A stretch of 64,000 nucleotides of DNA from Manis javanica (GCF_040802235.1 NC_133164.1:109696302-109760301), one strand, 5' to 3'; shown: positions 24,601 through 35,379, counted from the stretch's first letter. Notes: a model not told the origin generated them from the sequence alone. Numbers and translations are program-made.

Positions 24601-25150
24601 CTGACTCTGTATCTGATCTCCAGGGAGCCAGTTCTCGACTATTTCCAGGACAAAGTCTGAAGAGCACATTTCACCAACAAAGGAAGACAGTAAATACTTA
24701 AAAGTACTTTTAAAAAGAAAGGAAAAGTGAAATATCACAGATGAGGAGCTTTAACCTTTAATATTTTTGCTCTACGGAGCCTGTAAATTTCGTGTATCAC
24801 TTATGATTCCTATAAAGTGTAGTATAAAAAGTAATTTCAAATTGTAATGGAAAGCCAGGTGAGAAGACCAAAGAAGAGCACATAACACGTATGTATCAAA
24901 TGCCTACCCGCGGCTTCCAATGCTTTTCTGATACAGATACAAAAAAGCAGCAACAGCTCTTCTATCTGAATACATCAAATCCTACATTCTTGTGTCAATA
25001 TACATCACAATTGTGTCTGCTCCTTGTTCTGAGGACATGCAGATGGCCCTCCTCAGTTCTGGGACAAAGGAGAGGGAAATCGCATCCACTGTCCTCGGGG
25101 CTGCTGGCTCCTGGCTCGAGGACACCAGGCCTTGTTGCTCTGGCGGCGGG
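21671..25150. other. Unassigned non-coding stretch upstream of CpG island
   Basis: No gene is supported. Weak repeat hints are an L2-like antisense piece at about 23935-24010 ('gagggaacagcatgtgcaaaggcaaa') and an 'aaaggaccttggagagttatc...gtcacacagccag' SINE/LINE-like piece at about 22725-22860. Short ORFs throughout have no recognisable domains and are scattered over both strands. Confidence 0.45.
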
Positions 25151-25164
25151 AACTCACCATAAAT

Positions 25165-26545
25165 GACCAAACGTGACTCACCCTGCCCATGACGAGGAGG
25201 GCGACAAGTGCCAGGGGCCGGTGGCCCCGTGGCCCGGTCGCCCGTCGCACTGCTGCGGAAGGAGGGGAGCCACTTGGCCCTACGAGCCCGTGACCCTCGC
25301 CAGGCCGGGCCTGGAGCCGCCGGGTCCGCGCTGAAAAGCGTGCGGAGACCGGAAGCGCTCGCGGTGCGCCCTTCCGCCTGCGGAACGCGGGGCCCGGAGC
25401 AGCTACTGCCCTCGGCCCTGCCTTTGTCTTCAGCTCCCCTCCGGTTCCTCCCAAGGAGGCAAGAGCGGGCCCGAGGGCGAAACCAGGCCTAGCGGCGAGG
25501 TCGCCGGGTCCAGGGCGCCCGAGGGCCGGGGCGATTCTCCTGCCCGGCCACGCGCCTTCCCTACCCCCTACTCGCCCGAAATCAATAGTCGCCGCTGACT
25601 TTTCGCGACAGTTGCAGCTAATTCATCAGTGAATAATTAAATCAGAAGCAGCCAGGCCTGCCTGCGCAGGGCCAGGTTTGGCATCGGAGACTAGGGGGTT
25701 TCCCTTTCCAGATCCCATCAAATTGGGGGCACCATTGGGAGCAAGGAGGGCAGACGGGGCGCAGGCCGCACCCTGTTCCCGGCTGGGAGAGCGGCGCGAG
25801 CCCGAGCGCCAGGCCGCGTGTAAAGAAGTGCGGGGGAGCGAGCAGGCCGCTCCGCCTAGGCCCGGCCCCGGGGCTGCAATTGCGCTCCGTTTGGGTGCTT
25901 ATTCCAGATCCTCTTGCCCCTCGGTGCCCGCAGGGGGCTGCGCTTTACCTCCTCTTCCCGCTGACTTTGCTAAGGGAGAGGAAATCCACCCTCGGGAGGC
26001 GATTTGCCTTTGAGGAAGATGGAGAGGAGCAGAGAGAAGCGCCTAGAAACGGCATTGATTTAGACATCAATCCTGGCCGGCTCCCTCCGCCTCGCAGCCG
26101 CGGGGCCGCGCAGCCCCCTCTCCGAGAAGCGGCGGGGCTCGGGCCCCGGGGACGCCCGGCTCCGCGGGGCTGGTGGGGGCAGGAACGAGGATGAGACGAG
26201 GGTGCGGCCCGCCAGGGGAGCCGCCCGCGCGGCCACCCCGCGCCCGCGGCCTCGACGCCAGGCGCTGAGCCGCGCCGGCCCGCGCGAATACCTCTTTCTC
26301 GAGGCCAACAGGTCGCCCAGATCTCTCCCGAGTCAGGGGCGCCGCCGGCATCGCTCTCTCACCCCGGGCGGCGGGCCGCAGTCCGAGCCCAGGTTCTTTG
26401 CGAGCAGCCAAACCACCTGTGCCTGGCCAGGCCCGGCTCGGCTCGGCGCTGGTTAGTGGCCCACAGAGATCGGGTCCATCTCCAGCGACCCCAGCCCTCA
26501 CAGTTACCAAACGGCCGCCTCTGAACCCTGCGGTCGGCCGCAGTT
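25165..26545. promoter_or_regulatory. CpG island, about 7 kb upstream of ONECUT2
   Basis: CpG dinucleotides and GC content rise abruptly near 25165 and fall after 26545, while the flanks are AT-rich. Such islands nearly always mark promoters or Polycomb-bound DNA. Two minus-strand splice-donor-like GTGAGT sites (reverse complements at 25152-25157 and 25176-25181) sit at its left edge. The open frames on both strands here are expected from stop-poor GC-rich DNA, and none resembles a known protein. It could be the promoter of a non-coding transcript or an accessory ONECUT2 element. Confidence 0.8.
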
Positions 26546-27615
26546 GCTTTTTCTTACACGTTTTGGAAGCGAAACAATTCAAAATTCCTAAAAAGTGGCA
26601 TCGAATTGATTTTCCAAAGATAAAATGCTCCCAAAATAATTTGAATGTGCTCTATTACTTTTGATCGTGTTACCTTGAAAGATCAGCTCAGATTCACTTG
26701 GTTATTTAAGTTCTTTGGGAGCTGATACTTAATGAATCTTTTTTAAAAACCGTGATTTTTTAAAAAAAGAAATGGTCTGATTCGCGTAAGTATTTTAAAT
26801 CGGTTGGTTTGTTAGTTTTCAAATACAAATATCTTTTGAAGTCGAAAATAACATTTCTCAAGTTAAAAATCTGGCCAACTTTTTTTTAATGCTCTGTACT
26901 TTTTTTTTTTTATTCCATGGGCGCTAAACAAATGAAATTACACAAAAAGATTTTAAAACTTCCCCATTTTCATGGAGAGAGGAAGTGCTAGGTATTTGCA
27001 TTAATGCCTAAACAATATTGAATCTTTAATCAAAATTGTTATATCCAGAGCAAATAAATGGTCGTTTTAAGAAAATAAATTAAAAGAGCGATGCGCGCGC
27101 TTAGTGTCTCAGGGCAACTTGAAAACAGCTCCACTCTCAGAGAGCTAAATTTGTCCTTTTTTAAATCAACTGCAACTTTTCCCTTCCCTTTGAGAAGACA
27201 CAAAAAGATTTCACGCACAACTTGGCCTGAACAAAAGGACCTCACGCCAGTTCTTCTTTTCTGGGATGACAACTGGAGAAGAGAAAAACTCTATTTTAGG
27301 CACACTTGAATTGTACTTTTGGAAACCCCCTGTTGAAAAGAAAGCCCACATCTTAAACCCGAGGTTACAGGGCTTTGGGGGAGAGAAATAATGGGACAGG
27401 TACTGAAGGCCGATGGGGAGAAAAATCGTTCTCAGGAAAACAAGTTGTTTTCTTAAAAGTGCAACGTTCTTTCAGAAAACAAAAAACAAAGAAAACTGTT
27501 CGCGAGAGCCATGCTCGTGCCTACCCTCTCCCCAACTCCAAAAAAAAAAAAGTCAGCGCTCTGATCTTCTAAGGTTCCAATCTTCAAAATCCTCCTCACT
27601 TTTTTAAATTTCAAA
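26546..27615. other. AT-rich single-copy-looking stretch between CpG islands
   Basis: No gene or named repeat is recognised. Poly-T runs (for example 26901-26911) and AT-rich text are present. Absence of recognisable interspersed repeats next to CpG islands fits regulatory DNA. Confidence 0.45.
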
Positions 27616-27619
27616 TTTT

Positions 27620-28440
27620 CTCCCACCAGCTTCCGCAGTGGTAGCAGCCGCATACACAGAACCGAAAAGGGTGCCCCGGAGAAGATTCTGCGGTGGGGCC
27701 CAAGGTCGGCGGAAGGAAAATGCTACGGCAGCGGCTGCAGTCCCGAAGCCCAGCCGGGGGACAGTTACCTCCCGTCGGGATCAGACGCCCGGGGACCCAC
27801 TCACTCCCGCCCAAACTCCTCCCGCACGGGGGCGCCCAGGGAACCCAGAAAGGCCGGGAGGGAAAAGGACCGAAACGTGTGTGTGACCCTGAGACACAAA
27901 ACTCCAACAGTCCCCCCATCATCGAGTGAGAGGGGACGATCGGCAGACCTAGTCCCTGGCATTCTTTAAGCCGGGCAGGTGGACGCGCTGGGCCGCTTAG
28001 CTCTGCGGGGCTCGGGCTTCCGGCTGCCGCTGCCTCCGGAGCCTCGCGACCCCGGGAGCAGGTGCCCACGCTCTTTGGGGTGGGGTCTCCGTCATCCCTC
28101 CCCCAAGCCCGCCCACTCCCCGCGCCCGGACTACTGAGGCTGTGGTGTGTTTTACCCTAGCCCGGCCGCCTCGCTGGGTCACCCGCAGCTTTGCTCCCTG
28201 TCTTCGAATCCACTGGGTTTGGGCTCCGAGAGAACGTAACCCCGACAGGCAGGGACCCTGAAGCGTCGTTTTTCTTTTCCGAAGAGACCTCCTGAGTGTG
28301 GGAAGAACACTGACAATCTCCAACTCTTCCCCCACCGCGGCGCGAAGTGTACTTTGTCAAACAAAAAGTTAAGGGCAGTTCCCTGCCGGCTCTGCTAACC
28401 TGACATTTTCGATTTTGATTTTAACTCGATCGACGCAGAG
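27620..28440. promoter_or_regulatory. Second upstream CpG-rich block
   Basis: CpG density is raised from about 27640 to 28440, weaker than in the block at 25.2-26.5 kb. ORFs on both strands are stop-poor artefacts of composition with no recognisable domains. It probably belongs to the same multi-island developmental locus as the ONECUT2 promoter. Confidence 0.6.
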
Positions 28441-31400
28441 GAGGAGGAAGACATAAGGGATCGGTTCCGCCTCACCACCTTAAAAACTTTATTTTTCTTT
28501 TTCTTTTTCTGGTGCAACTGTAAGCTGAAAAGTGTCAGAAAATTTCTGAGCTGAGAGGCCGAAGGGAGTTAGCGGGGCTGGGCTTCGGTTTTAGTTTTCT
28601 TCTCCCTGTACCCAACCAGCCAACCCGAGCTTTCCGGCCGAAGAAAATTGAAGCTAATGGAGATATCAAAGAGAGCCACAATTCCAAAGGCTCCTTTTCC
28701 GCCACGAGCACCCACCGTCCATCTGCAACTGTAATCACAGACACTCGCGGTGTCTTCATCACCAAGGGGCTCCGAGAAAAGGGTTGAAAATTCTCCGTCG
28801 TTAAAAGAAACCCTCTATTATCACTATTATTATTTGTGTGTAGCAACAGAAGAATGTCCCCCTCCTCTTAAAATTCCCCCACAATATTGAAACAGCATTT
28901 GTTGTTCCGATTCACGTAAATGCTTGAGGCCTTTCTGGAAAACCATTACCATTCAATGGCTAGAAAATTGCTCTCCTTCCTTTAAAAAAAAGGGCGGGGG
29001 GAGGTAGGCGCTGCAGCAGCTACAACGGACAACAAAAACTTTCTCCTGCATAATCCTTGCTCATGGAATGACAAAGAAATGATATTGACTTACCCCTGAA
29101 CGGATGATGTGTTTGATAAGGGGGGTACATTTTTGAAGATTTCTCTTCGGGAGCTGCACAGACAGCTGCAATTCATGGGCGATGCTGATTGCCAGAAACG
29201 CTATGGATTGGCATGGGGTCTGCAGCTCACAGATCCTGATCAATACCCCTACACTCACACGCCAGATGGTTTGGGGAAAGACAAAAATAAAATAGTCCAA
29301 ATCAACCCACCATTATGTCTTTTTGTATTGCTCTGATAAACCTACTTGTAGCACAAATGTGTTCTATCCAACACAAAACCTTCAGGATTTTGAACATTTG
29401 GGTAAAAATAAGCAGCCCCCTTCTTCCAGGGACTTAGGTTGCGGTTACTGTTGTTTAGTAAAAACAAAGCTGTTGGGCCCGTTATCCAGACTGGGTTTAT
29501 TTGTGGGCTGTTTGTACTTTTTAAAATAATTTATAGGGTCTCTTAATTAAAGGTTCACTATGCTTTACCTCTCAAAGCCTCAAAAGAATTTTTAATGTAA
29601 AAGCACATATATGAAAAGCTCTGACAATAAACATTTCCTGTCTTTTCCTGCAATTGCTAATTCAAGTTCAGATTTTTTTTTCTTTTACACTGCAAGAGCT
29701 TACATTTGTTGTCAAAGCTGCATTTTATTAAAAGGCTTCTTTTGACATATTTAAGTGTTTGGTCTTGAAGAAAATCATACCTATGGATGTGCTATACTAA
29801 GAAATGGGTATCCTGCTACTGATAAAATGGCTCGGGCAACTTTTGTCCAGATTCTAATAGTCATGAACTAGCACTCCCGCTACTACATTTCTATACAGTC
29901 TATTTGTGAATCAAATGCTTAGAGGAGGGGAAAACAGGAGTATAACTTCATGTTAAAAGGAAATACTCTTAAGTCGCAGAACTTCTAAAGGTTAGAGTAT
30001 GTGTGCTAAACGAGGGGCAACTGAAAAGCAATTCTTCCTTTTTATTTTGTTAAAGAACTATAGGGAAAGAAACAGGAGAGATATTTCAAAACATACTTGA
30101 AAATTTTATTAGTACTGATATTCTTAAAATTATCTTCAAGTAGAAAATAAATACTTTTCCTTTTTAGAGAGAAAGGGAAAGGGCATACAAACCTAATTCA
30201 GTAAAATTAGGATACTTACTAAACAGGCACATTAATTTTCCTTTTAAATGGGTTTTGGGCTGAAATACAAAACCTCAAACCACCATTAGAAAAACAACAT
30301 GAAAAATCTGCTTTAATCTAGCCCAATGAAATTATACACAAAGAAGCCAATACGATTTCATGATTTCCCTGAGATCGCCAATATTGATCGAGGGAAGGGG
30401 GAGGAATGGTGGGAGAGAGGGCGGGGGAGGAAAGGAGCCAGGGAGGGAGCCAGGCAGCCAGAATATGCAACTTACCTTTCAACTCCCCAGCACGTGACCG
30501 CTCCCAGGCACTCCAAAATGCAATTCCCTGGAGCAGATTTGTCTTTATAGCCTAGCAAATGAGTTTATCATTTTGAAAAAAATATTTAAATGGCAATTCA
30601 TATACTTAGGTTTCTGTATGGTTTATTTATGGAGACAGTACCTACCCCGTGTTCCAGCCTGGGGTCACTAGCCACTCCTTGCAGGACAGAGCAGGCTGTG
30701 CCCAGCACTGGGGCACAGCAGACTCCTTCCCGGGCCTTACTCCTCTTCTGCCTTATTTCAGCCTCTGAGCACTCCTGGACCAACAGGAGATTGGACTCTT
30801 GTGAACTTTTGTTCAACTGGGTGTGCATTTCAAACATTAACTGTTTCAAATTATCCTAAGTGTCCAGCCACCATATAAAAGGTGGAGAGTGACAAGAGAG
30901 ACAGTAAGAGGGAGAGGGAAAAGAAAGTCAGGGAAACAGAAAACTGAGTCCTTTTACCTGTCTGATGTCATGACATTAAAGATGTGAGCAGCTAGAGAAG
31001 TATGTCTAGCAAAGCAAGGGATCGTTCATTTTCTTACCCGGGCTTTGATATCACAAAGAAGCGATTTGAAAGAATAATTGGCAAGGTATTGGCCAGAGCT
31101 CAATAAAGTTGATCTATGAATAATGTCACTGTACATTCATGTGACAGGATGGTGTGGGAGGGGGATAGATATTTTGCTCTGCAGCTAGAACAGAGAGGAG
31201 GGCAGCCACAAAAGGTCACCGAGACTAAGAACTGTTTTCCAAATGAATTAAACCTTTCTCTAGCACCAGGAAAGCACACACATACAGTATTCCAGACTGT
31301 GTCCTTGTTTTCTTACCAAGTTTTTCTAACAGCTGGAAGTGGTTGAAGGAGGCTGTCTTAAGGAGACCCCCTGCTCTTCTTTTGACAGTTGATCAAAAGA

Positions 31401-31847
31401 AAATAGGTCACGCTTCTCAAACTTATGTCCACCCTGTCCTTAATTACTGTCTCTTTAAACAAAGGCAACATCTGCGCAACCTCAGCAAGCTTGAATCTTC
31501 GGAGGCAAACAGAGCGCAACCTGCTTTGCTAGAATCTGTTACTTCTAAGGCTTTCAAAGCCGCGTAGCTCTCTGTCTTCAACCACCCCTCTACCCACACC
31601 CAGGCCGCAGCAATGTCCACCTCCTCTCTATTCCGCTCCACTCTCAGTCACCAACCCAGGTTTTACAAAGAACGGAAATAATGGGCAGACAAAGTGCACT
31701 TTTTAAAGCTGTGGCTTGAAAGCGTTCTAGAACTCTCCAAGGCTCTGGTCTTTTCAGAAACAAGGTTTGGATATACAGATGTCAGCCAAGGCTCCAAGTC
31801 TTCTACCCACAGCCGTAACACTGGGCGGTCCTTTCCCAGGACTCGAG

Positions 31848-31848
<1 letters not shown>
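28441..31848. other. Repeat-poor distal upstream region of ONECUT2
   Basis: No gene is supported. I recognise no L1, MIR or LTR over about 3.4 kb, in contrast to 7-18.8 kb. A single ONECUT-type ATTGAT occurs at 30383-30388 within 'ccaatattgatcg', and a TATA-like site occurs at 30874. Short ORFs have no recognisable product. Confidence 0.45.
30867..30885 (+). promoter_or_regulatory. TATA-box-like site within an inverted repeat
   Basis: TATAAAAG (30874-30881) is flanked by CCACC and GGTGG, giving a short inverted repeat around an A/T core. The same core is close to a serum-response CArG-like box but has eight rather than six A/T bases. It lies about 2.5 kb upstream of the ONECUT2 start codon, outside a CpG island. 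It may be a core promoter of an unannotated transcript or a chance match. Confidence 0.25.
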
Positions 31849-31849
<1 letters not shown>

Positions 31850-31918
<69 letters not shown>

Positions 31919-31967
31919 AAGGGAAAGATCGGCGGGTGTGTGTGTGTGTTAAGGAAAAGATCGGCGG

Positions 31968-32007
<40 letters not shown>

Positions 32008-32106
32008 TAAGGAAAAGATCGGCGGGTGTGTGTGTGTGTGTGTGTTAAGGAAAAGATCGGCGGGTGTGTGTGTGTGTGTGTGTGTGTTAAGGAAAAGATC
32101 GGCGGG
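31850..32106. repeat. (TG)n array plus five-copy compound minisatellite
   Basis: A pure (TG)32 tract (31851-31914) is followed by five copies of AAGGAAAAGATCGGCGGG, starting at 31919 (one variant: AAGGGAAAGATCGGCGGG), 31951, 32009, 32047 and 32089. (TG)n spacers of differing length join them, each ending in TT. Copy-to-copy distances are 32, 58, 38 and 42 bp. The core units are almost identical while the TG spacers vary, so the array grew by tandem duplication with TG slippage. The long Cys-Val or His-Thr open frames across it are artefacts. Confidence 0.95.
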
Positions 32107-33088
32107 TGTCCTCCCGGACAGTTTACATACTCCCTGCCCCCAGAGAAGTTTGCTTACTGTAGGCGTCGGCAACAATCCTGCCTCCTAACGCAGCCCCACC
32201 TCTACCCCAAACACACCACCGCCACTTCTTTCCAAGTCACTAATGAGGCAAGCATTTGATCACCTTGAAAGCGCAGCTTCTGGAGTTCTAGTTGTGTTTT
32301 GCAATCTAGCAGGGACCTTCTGAAGCCTCATAACTGGGAGATTTATGGTCTAGCCGGATAATTAAACGATGTTATTGTGTTAACTTTGCGAGCAGTAAGG
32401 CGGCCAGAGCCGCCTATGGGCTCCGTCCGCCGGCCGCAGCTCGTAGCGGCGAGGGCGCTCGAGTTCTTTTCGCCCGGTAGATTATGCACGCCCCAGTCTC
32501 GGGAATTTATCCTGCATTAGAATATATTAACGCCTGCATTTTAAAAGGCTGAAACTACGGGTTCCCAGCTGGAGACTCTAGGGAAGTGTGTTTTATTTTT
32601 ACACCAGCACGGAACCGAGTCTTTCCCTCTCCGCGTACCAGCCTCGAGAAAAGCTTTGGGATTTAGCGAAGGGAACTGAAGCAATGCCCTTTTCCCCAGA
32701 TAGCAGCTGCTCAGGAGGGACACAGCGTGGCATCTTTAACATAATTTCTCTCCCTTGCTCGCACTCTCCTCTCTTCCCCCACTAGCCTCTCTCCCTCCCT
32801 CCCTCTCCTTGACGTTTGATTCCAGTGGCAGAAGAAAAAAGACACAGTGCCGTCAGCCAAACATGAAACACGCGTCCCCGCCCCCTCCCCAGCCATTGGC
32901 AGTTGTGCACAGAAGGCCCGCCCCCCGGAGCAGCCGCGGCCTAGGAGTGGCTATCTGTGGCGCCCATCGGACGCTGCCCCGCCCCGGGCCCGGGAGGATA
33001 GGTTGGCTGCCCCGGTAAGCGGCAGAGCCCTTCTGGACAGCTCCCGCTCACCCAAACAGAAGACGTCGGCGCCGGAGAGGGCTCGGAC

Positions 33089-33130
33089 ATGGCGAGGCAG
33101 CGCGCCGGCCAGAGCGGCGGGGCCCGGTGA
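33089..33130 (+). CDS. Upstream ORF 1 in ONECUT2 leader (13 codons)
   Basis: ATG at 33089 has G at -3 and G at +4, a favourable Kozak context. It encodes MARQRAGQSGGAR and stops at 33128-33130, 236 bp before the main start codon. If it is inside the transcribed leader it should be translated and lower initiation at ONECUT2. Leader position is inferred, since no transcript evidence is available here. Confidence 0.4.
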   Translation: MARQRAGQSGGAR

Positions 33131-33357
33131 TCCCTCCCTCCCCCCGTCCCCTCCCCTCTCCCGTACGCACACCCCGTCCGCCCCACCCCGCCCCCACCCT
33201 GGGCGCGCCCGCAGCCCAGGGCGCACACCCGCACGCACGCTCCGCTCCACACACTCACGCACTCCCGCGCCTCGCCGGCTCCCACGGTCGAGCTCCGCCA
33301 CGCGCGCCTTGCCAGCCCGCCGGCCGCCCCCGCCGCCCCCGCTGCCTCCGGGCCCCG

Positions 33358-33366
33358 ATGGACTGA
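33358..33366 (+). CDS. Minimal upstream ORF (Met-Asp-stop) abutting ONECUT2 start
   Basis: The bases ATGGACTGA are directly followed by the ONECUT2 ATG, in the same frame. Initiation at the first ATG therefore ends one codon later and leaves the ribosome on the main start codon. Such a stop-start junction is too short for scanning-based reinitiation in the usual way and may act as a pausing or regulatory element. Confidence 0.5.
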   Translation: MD

Positions 33367-34591
33367 ATGAAGGCTGCCTACACCGCCTATCGATGCCTCA
33401 CCAAAGACCTAGAAGGCTGCGCCATGAACCCGGAGCTGACAATGGAAAGTCTGGGCACTTTGCACGGGCCGGCCGGCGGCGGCAGCGGCGGGGGCGGCGG
33501 CGGGGGCGGCGGCGGGGGCCCGGGCCCTGAGCAGGAGCTGCTGGCCAGCCCCAGCCCCCACCACGCGGGCCGCGGCGCGGCTGGCTCGCTGCGGGGCCCG
33601 CCTCCGCCTCCGCCAACGGCTCACCAGGAGCTGGGCACGGCGGCAGCGGCGGCGGCGGCGGCGGCGTCGCGCTCGGCCATGGTCACTAGCATGGCCTCGA
33701 TTCTGGACGGCGGCGACTACCGGCCCGAGCTCTCTATCCCGCTCCATCACGCCATGAGCATGTCCTGCGACTCGTCCCCGCCCGGCATGGGCATGAGCAA
33801 CACCTACACCACGCTGACGCCGCTCCAGCCGCTGCCTCCCATCTCCACCGTGTCGGACAAGTTCCACCACCCGCACCCACACCACCACCCGCACCACCAC
33901 CACCACCACCACCACCAGCGCCTGTCGGGCAATGTCAGCGGCAGCTTCACCCTCATGCGCGACGAGCGCGGGATCCCAGCCATGAACAACCTCTACAGCC
34001 CCTACAAGGAGATGCCGGGCATGAGCCAGAGCCTGTCCCCGCTGGCAGCCACGCCGCTGGGCAACGGGCTGGGTGGCCTCCACAACGCGCAGCAGAGCTT
34101 GCCCAACTACGGGCCGCCGGGCCACGACAAAATGCTCAGCCCCAACTTCGACGCGCACCACACTGCCATGCTGACCCGCGGCGAGCAACACCTGTCCCGC
34201 GGCCTGGGTACCCCGCCCGCGGCCATGATGTCGCACCTCAACGGCCTGCACCACCCGGGCCACGCTCAGTCCCACGGGCCAGTGCTTGCGCCCAGCCGCG
34301 AGAGACCACCCTCGTCCTCCTCTGGCTCGCAGGTGGCCACATCGGGCCAGCTGGAGGAGATCAACACCAAAGAGGTGGCTCAGCGCATCACCGCCGAGCT
34401 GAAGCGCTATAGCATCCCACAGGCGATCTTCGCGCAGAGAGTGCTGTGCCGGTCTCAGGGGACTCTCTCCGACCTGCTCCGGAACCCAAAACCGTGGAGT
34501 AAACTCAAATCTGGCAGGGAGACATTCCGCAGGATGTGGAAGTGGCTTCAAGAGCCGGAGTTCCAGCGCATGTCCGCCTTACGCCTGGCAG
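33367..34591 (+). CDS. ONECUT2: ONECUT2 (OC-2) transcription factor, exon 1, partial
   Basis: This exon encodes the first 408 residues plus one base of a split codon. ONECUT2 is a nuclear DNA-binding activator of the cut-homeobox class, acting in liver, pancreas, retina and neural development. Visible in order are MKAAYTAYRCLTKDLEGCA at the start, a poly-Gly run (about residues 37-51), poly-Pro (78-83), poly-Ala (92-100), the YTTLTPLQPLPPISTVSDKF block characteristic of ONECUT proteins, a His-rich run (167-183), GNVSGSFTLMRDERG, and a CUT domain from about residue 328 to the exon end (EINTKEVAQRITAELKRYS ... EFQRMSALRLA). The homeodomain and C-terminus must come from a later exon outside the window. 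Exon length is close to that remembered for the human protein (504 residues in all). ATG 33367 is chosen by homology. Its context is poor (T at -3, A at +4), and Met20 and Met26 are possible starts. The identity is secure; ONECUT1 and ONECUT3 differ in the N-terminus. Confidence 0.97.
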
Positions 34592-34600
34592 GTAAGCCCA
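34592..34600 (+). other. ONECUT2: Exon 1 splice donor of ONECUT2
   Basis: The exon ends GGCAG and the intron begins GTAAGCCCA, a good U1 match. The donor splits the codon after residue 408 (phase 1), where ONECUT proteins continue into Ala-Cys-Lys-Arg. Reading through stays open for 72 more residues to a stop at 34807-34809. Confidence 0.93.
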
Positions 34601-35379
34601 GAGGGTCGCCCGGAGCCGAGCTGCTGGGAAGAGGCTCCAGAGTGCGTGTGGCCCTGGGTCAGCATGCAGTCACTTCTCTCGGTTCTCTGCCCCTCTCCCC
34701 TACACACTTATTTCTTCTCGACTTTATTTCTCCTTCTATTTGCTCTTTCTGTTCTCTTCTGTTATCATCCCCTTTTCCCTTACTTTTCTTTCTCCCTCCT
34801 CGTGCCTGAGCCTTCATTGCCCGATCTCACCACACGTTTCATTTGCCAACTTCGCCCTCTCTTCCTGACTTCCCTAGTTGTGGGAGGCGGGATGGGTGTG
34901 CAGGGTGTCTGCTAAGAGCCCTCTCTTTCCAGGACTCACGGGGACGGGCGATTGCCCTTATTCAAAACCTTCTGCACTTGAACTCTTGTTTATACAATAC
35001 ATTTTCAGTTTTTCAGGCTGCCTAGTCTCCCTATATAGAGGCACTTGGACTTTGCTCTTCAGAAGGGAAAAAGATCTCTGTTCTCCTTCCACCCGCCGTA
35101 TCAGGCAAACTTCTTTGGTTATTGGTAGGAGTCAGTCTTGCCCGCGCGATAATGGGCAGCCAGGATTCAACCACGATTCTCGAGCCCATCTACGGCCTCG
35201 GCGTTAGCGCGGAGACTTTCTGAGAGCTGGCTTGGGCCAGCAGCCGTGTCACTGCCTACAGCTGAAGGAGTGTGCAAGGCCTAAGATTGCGAGACTGCCA
35301 CATTCACTTCTGGGAGGATGGGGGTAGAAAAAACTAAAAATGGAGAGATCCCTGCTTCACTCACCGGCCACCCTTGCCC

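Larger units (their letters stand above)
32398..33366 (+). promoter_or_regulatory. ONECUT2: ONECUT2 CpG-island promoter and 5' leader
   Basis: A GC-rich, CpG-dense region directly precedes the ONECUT2 start codon. GC boxes are seen at 32876-32884, 32917-32926 and 32977-32985. An inverted CCAAT box (ATTGG) lies at 32895-32899. No TATA box is seen between 32870 and 33366, so dispersed initiation is expected. A short perfect hairpin (AGGCGGC/GCCGCCT, 32398-32415) marks the left edge. A CRE-like half site, TGACGTTT, occurs near 32811. The transcription start cannot be placed by eye, but it likely lies near or downstream of the GC-box group. Confidence 0.75.

Noticed and set aside
26067-26582. 171-codon minus-strand frame in the upstream CpG island
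   Set aside because: Same reason: low-complexity Ala/Arg/Gly/Pro content, overlapping equally long frames on the other strand, and no known protein.
31663-32188. 164-170 codon Cys-Val and His-Thr repeat frames
   Set aside because: They are translations of the (TG)n compound minisatellite on the two strands.
32847-33530. 227-codon plus-strand frame overlapping the ONECUT2 start
   Set aside because: Its first codon is GTG. The only in-frame ATG (33394) lies after the ONECUT2 start. Pro/Arg-rich low-complexity content fits a CpG-island artefact.
33409-34551. 380-codon open frame antisense to ONECUT2 exon 1
   Set aside because: It is the mirror of a GC-rich, stop-poor exon. Its Arg/Ala/Val-rich content is just the complement of ONECUT2 codons, and no domain or independent promoter is visible.
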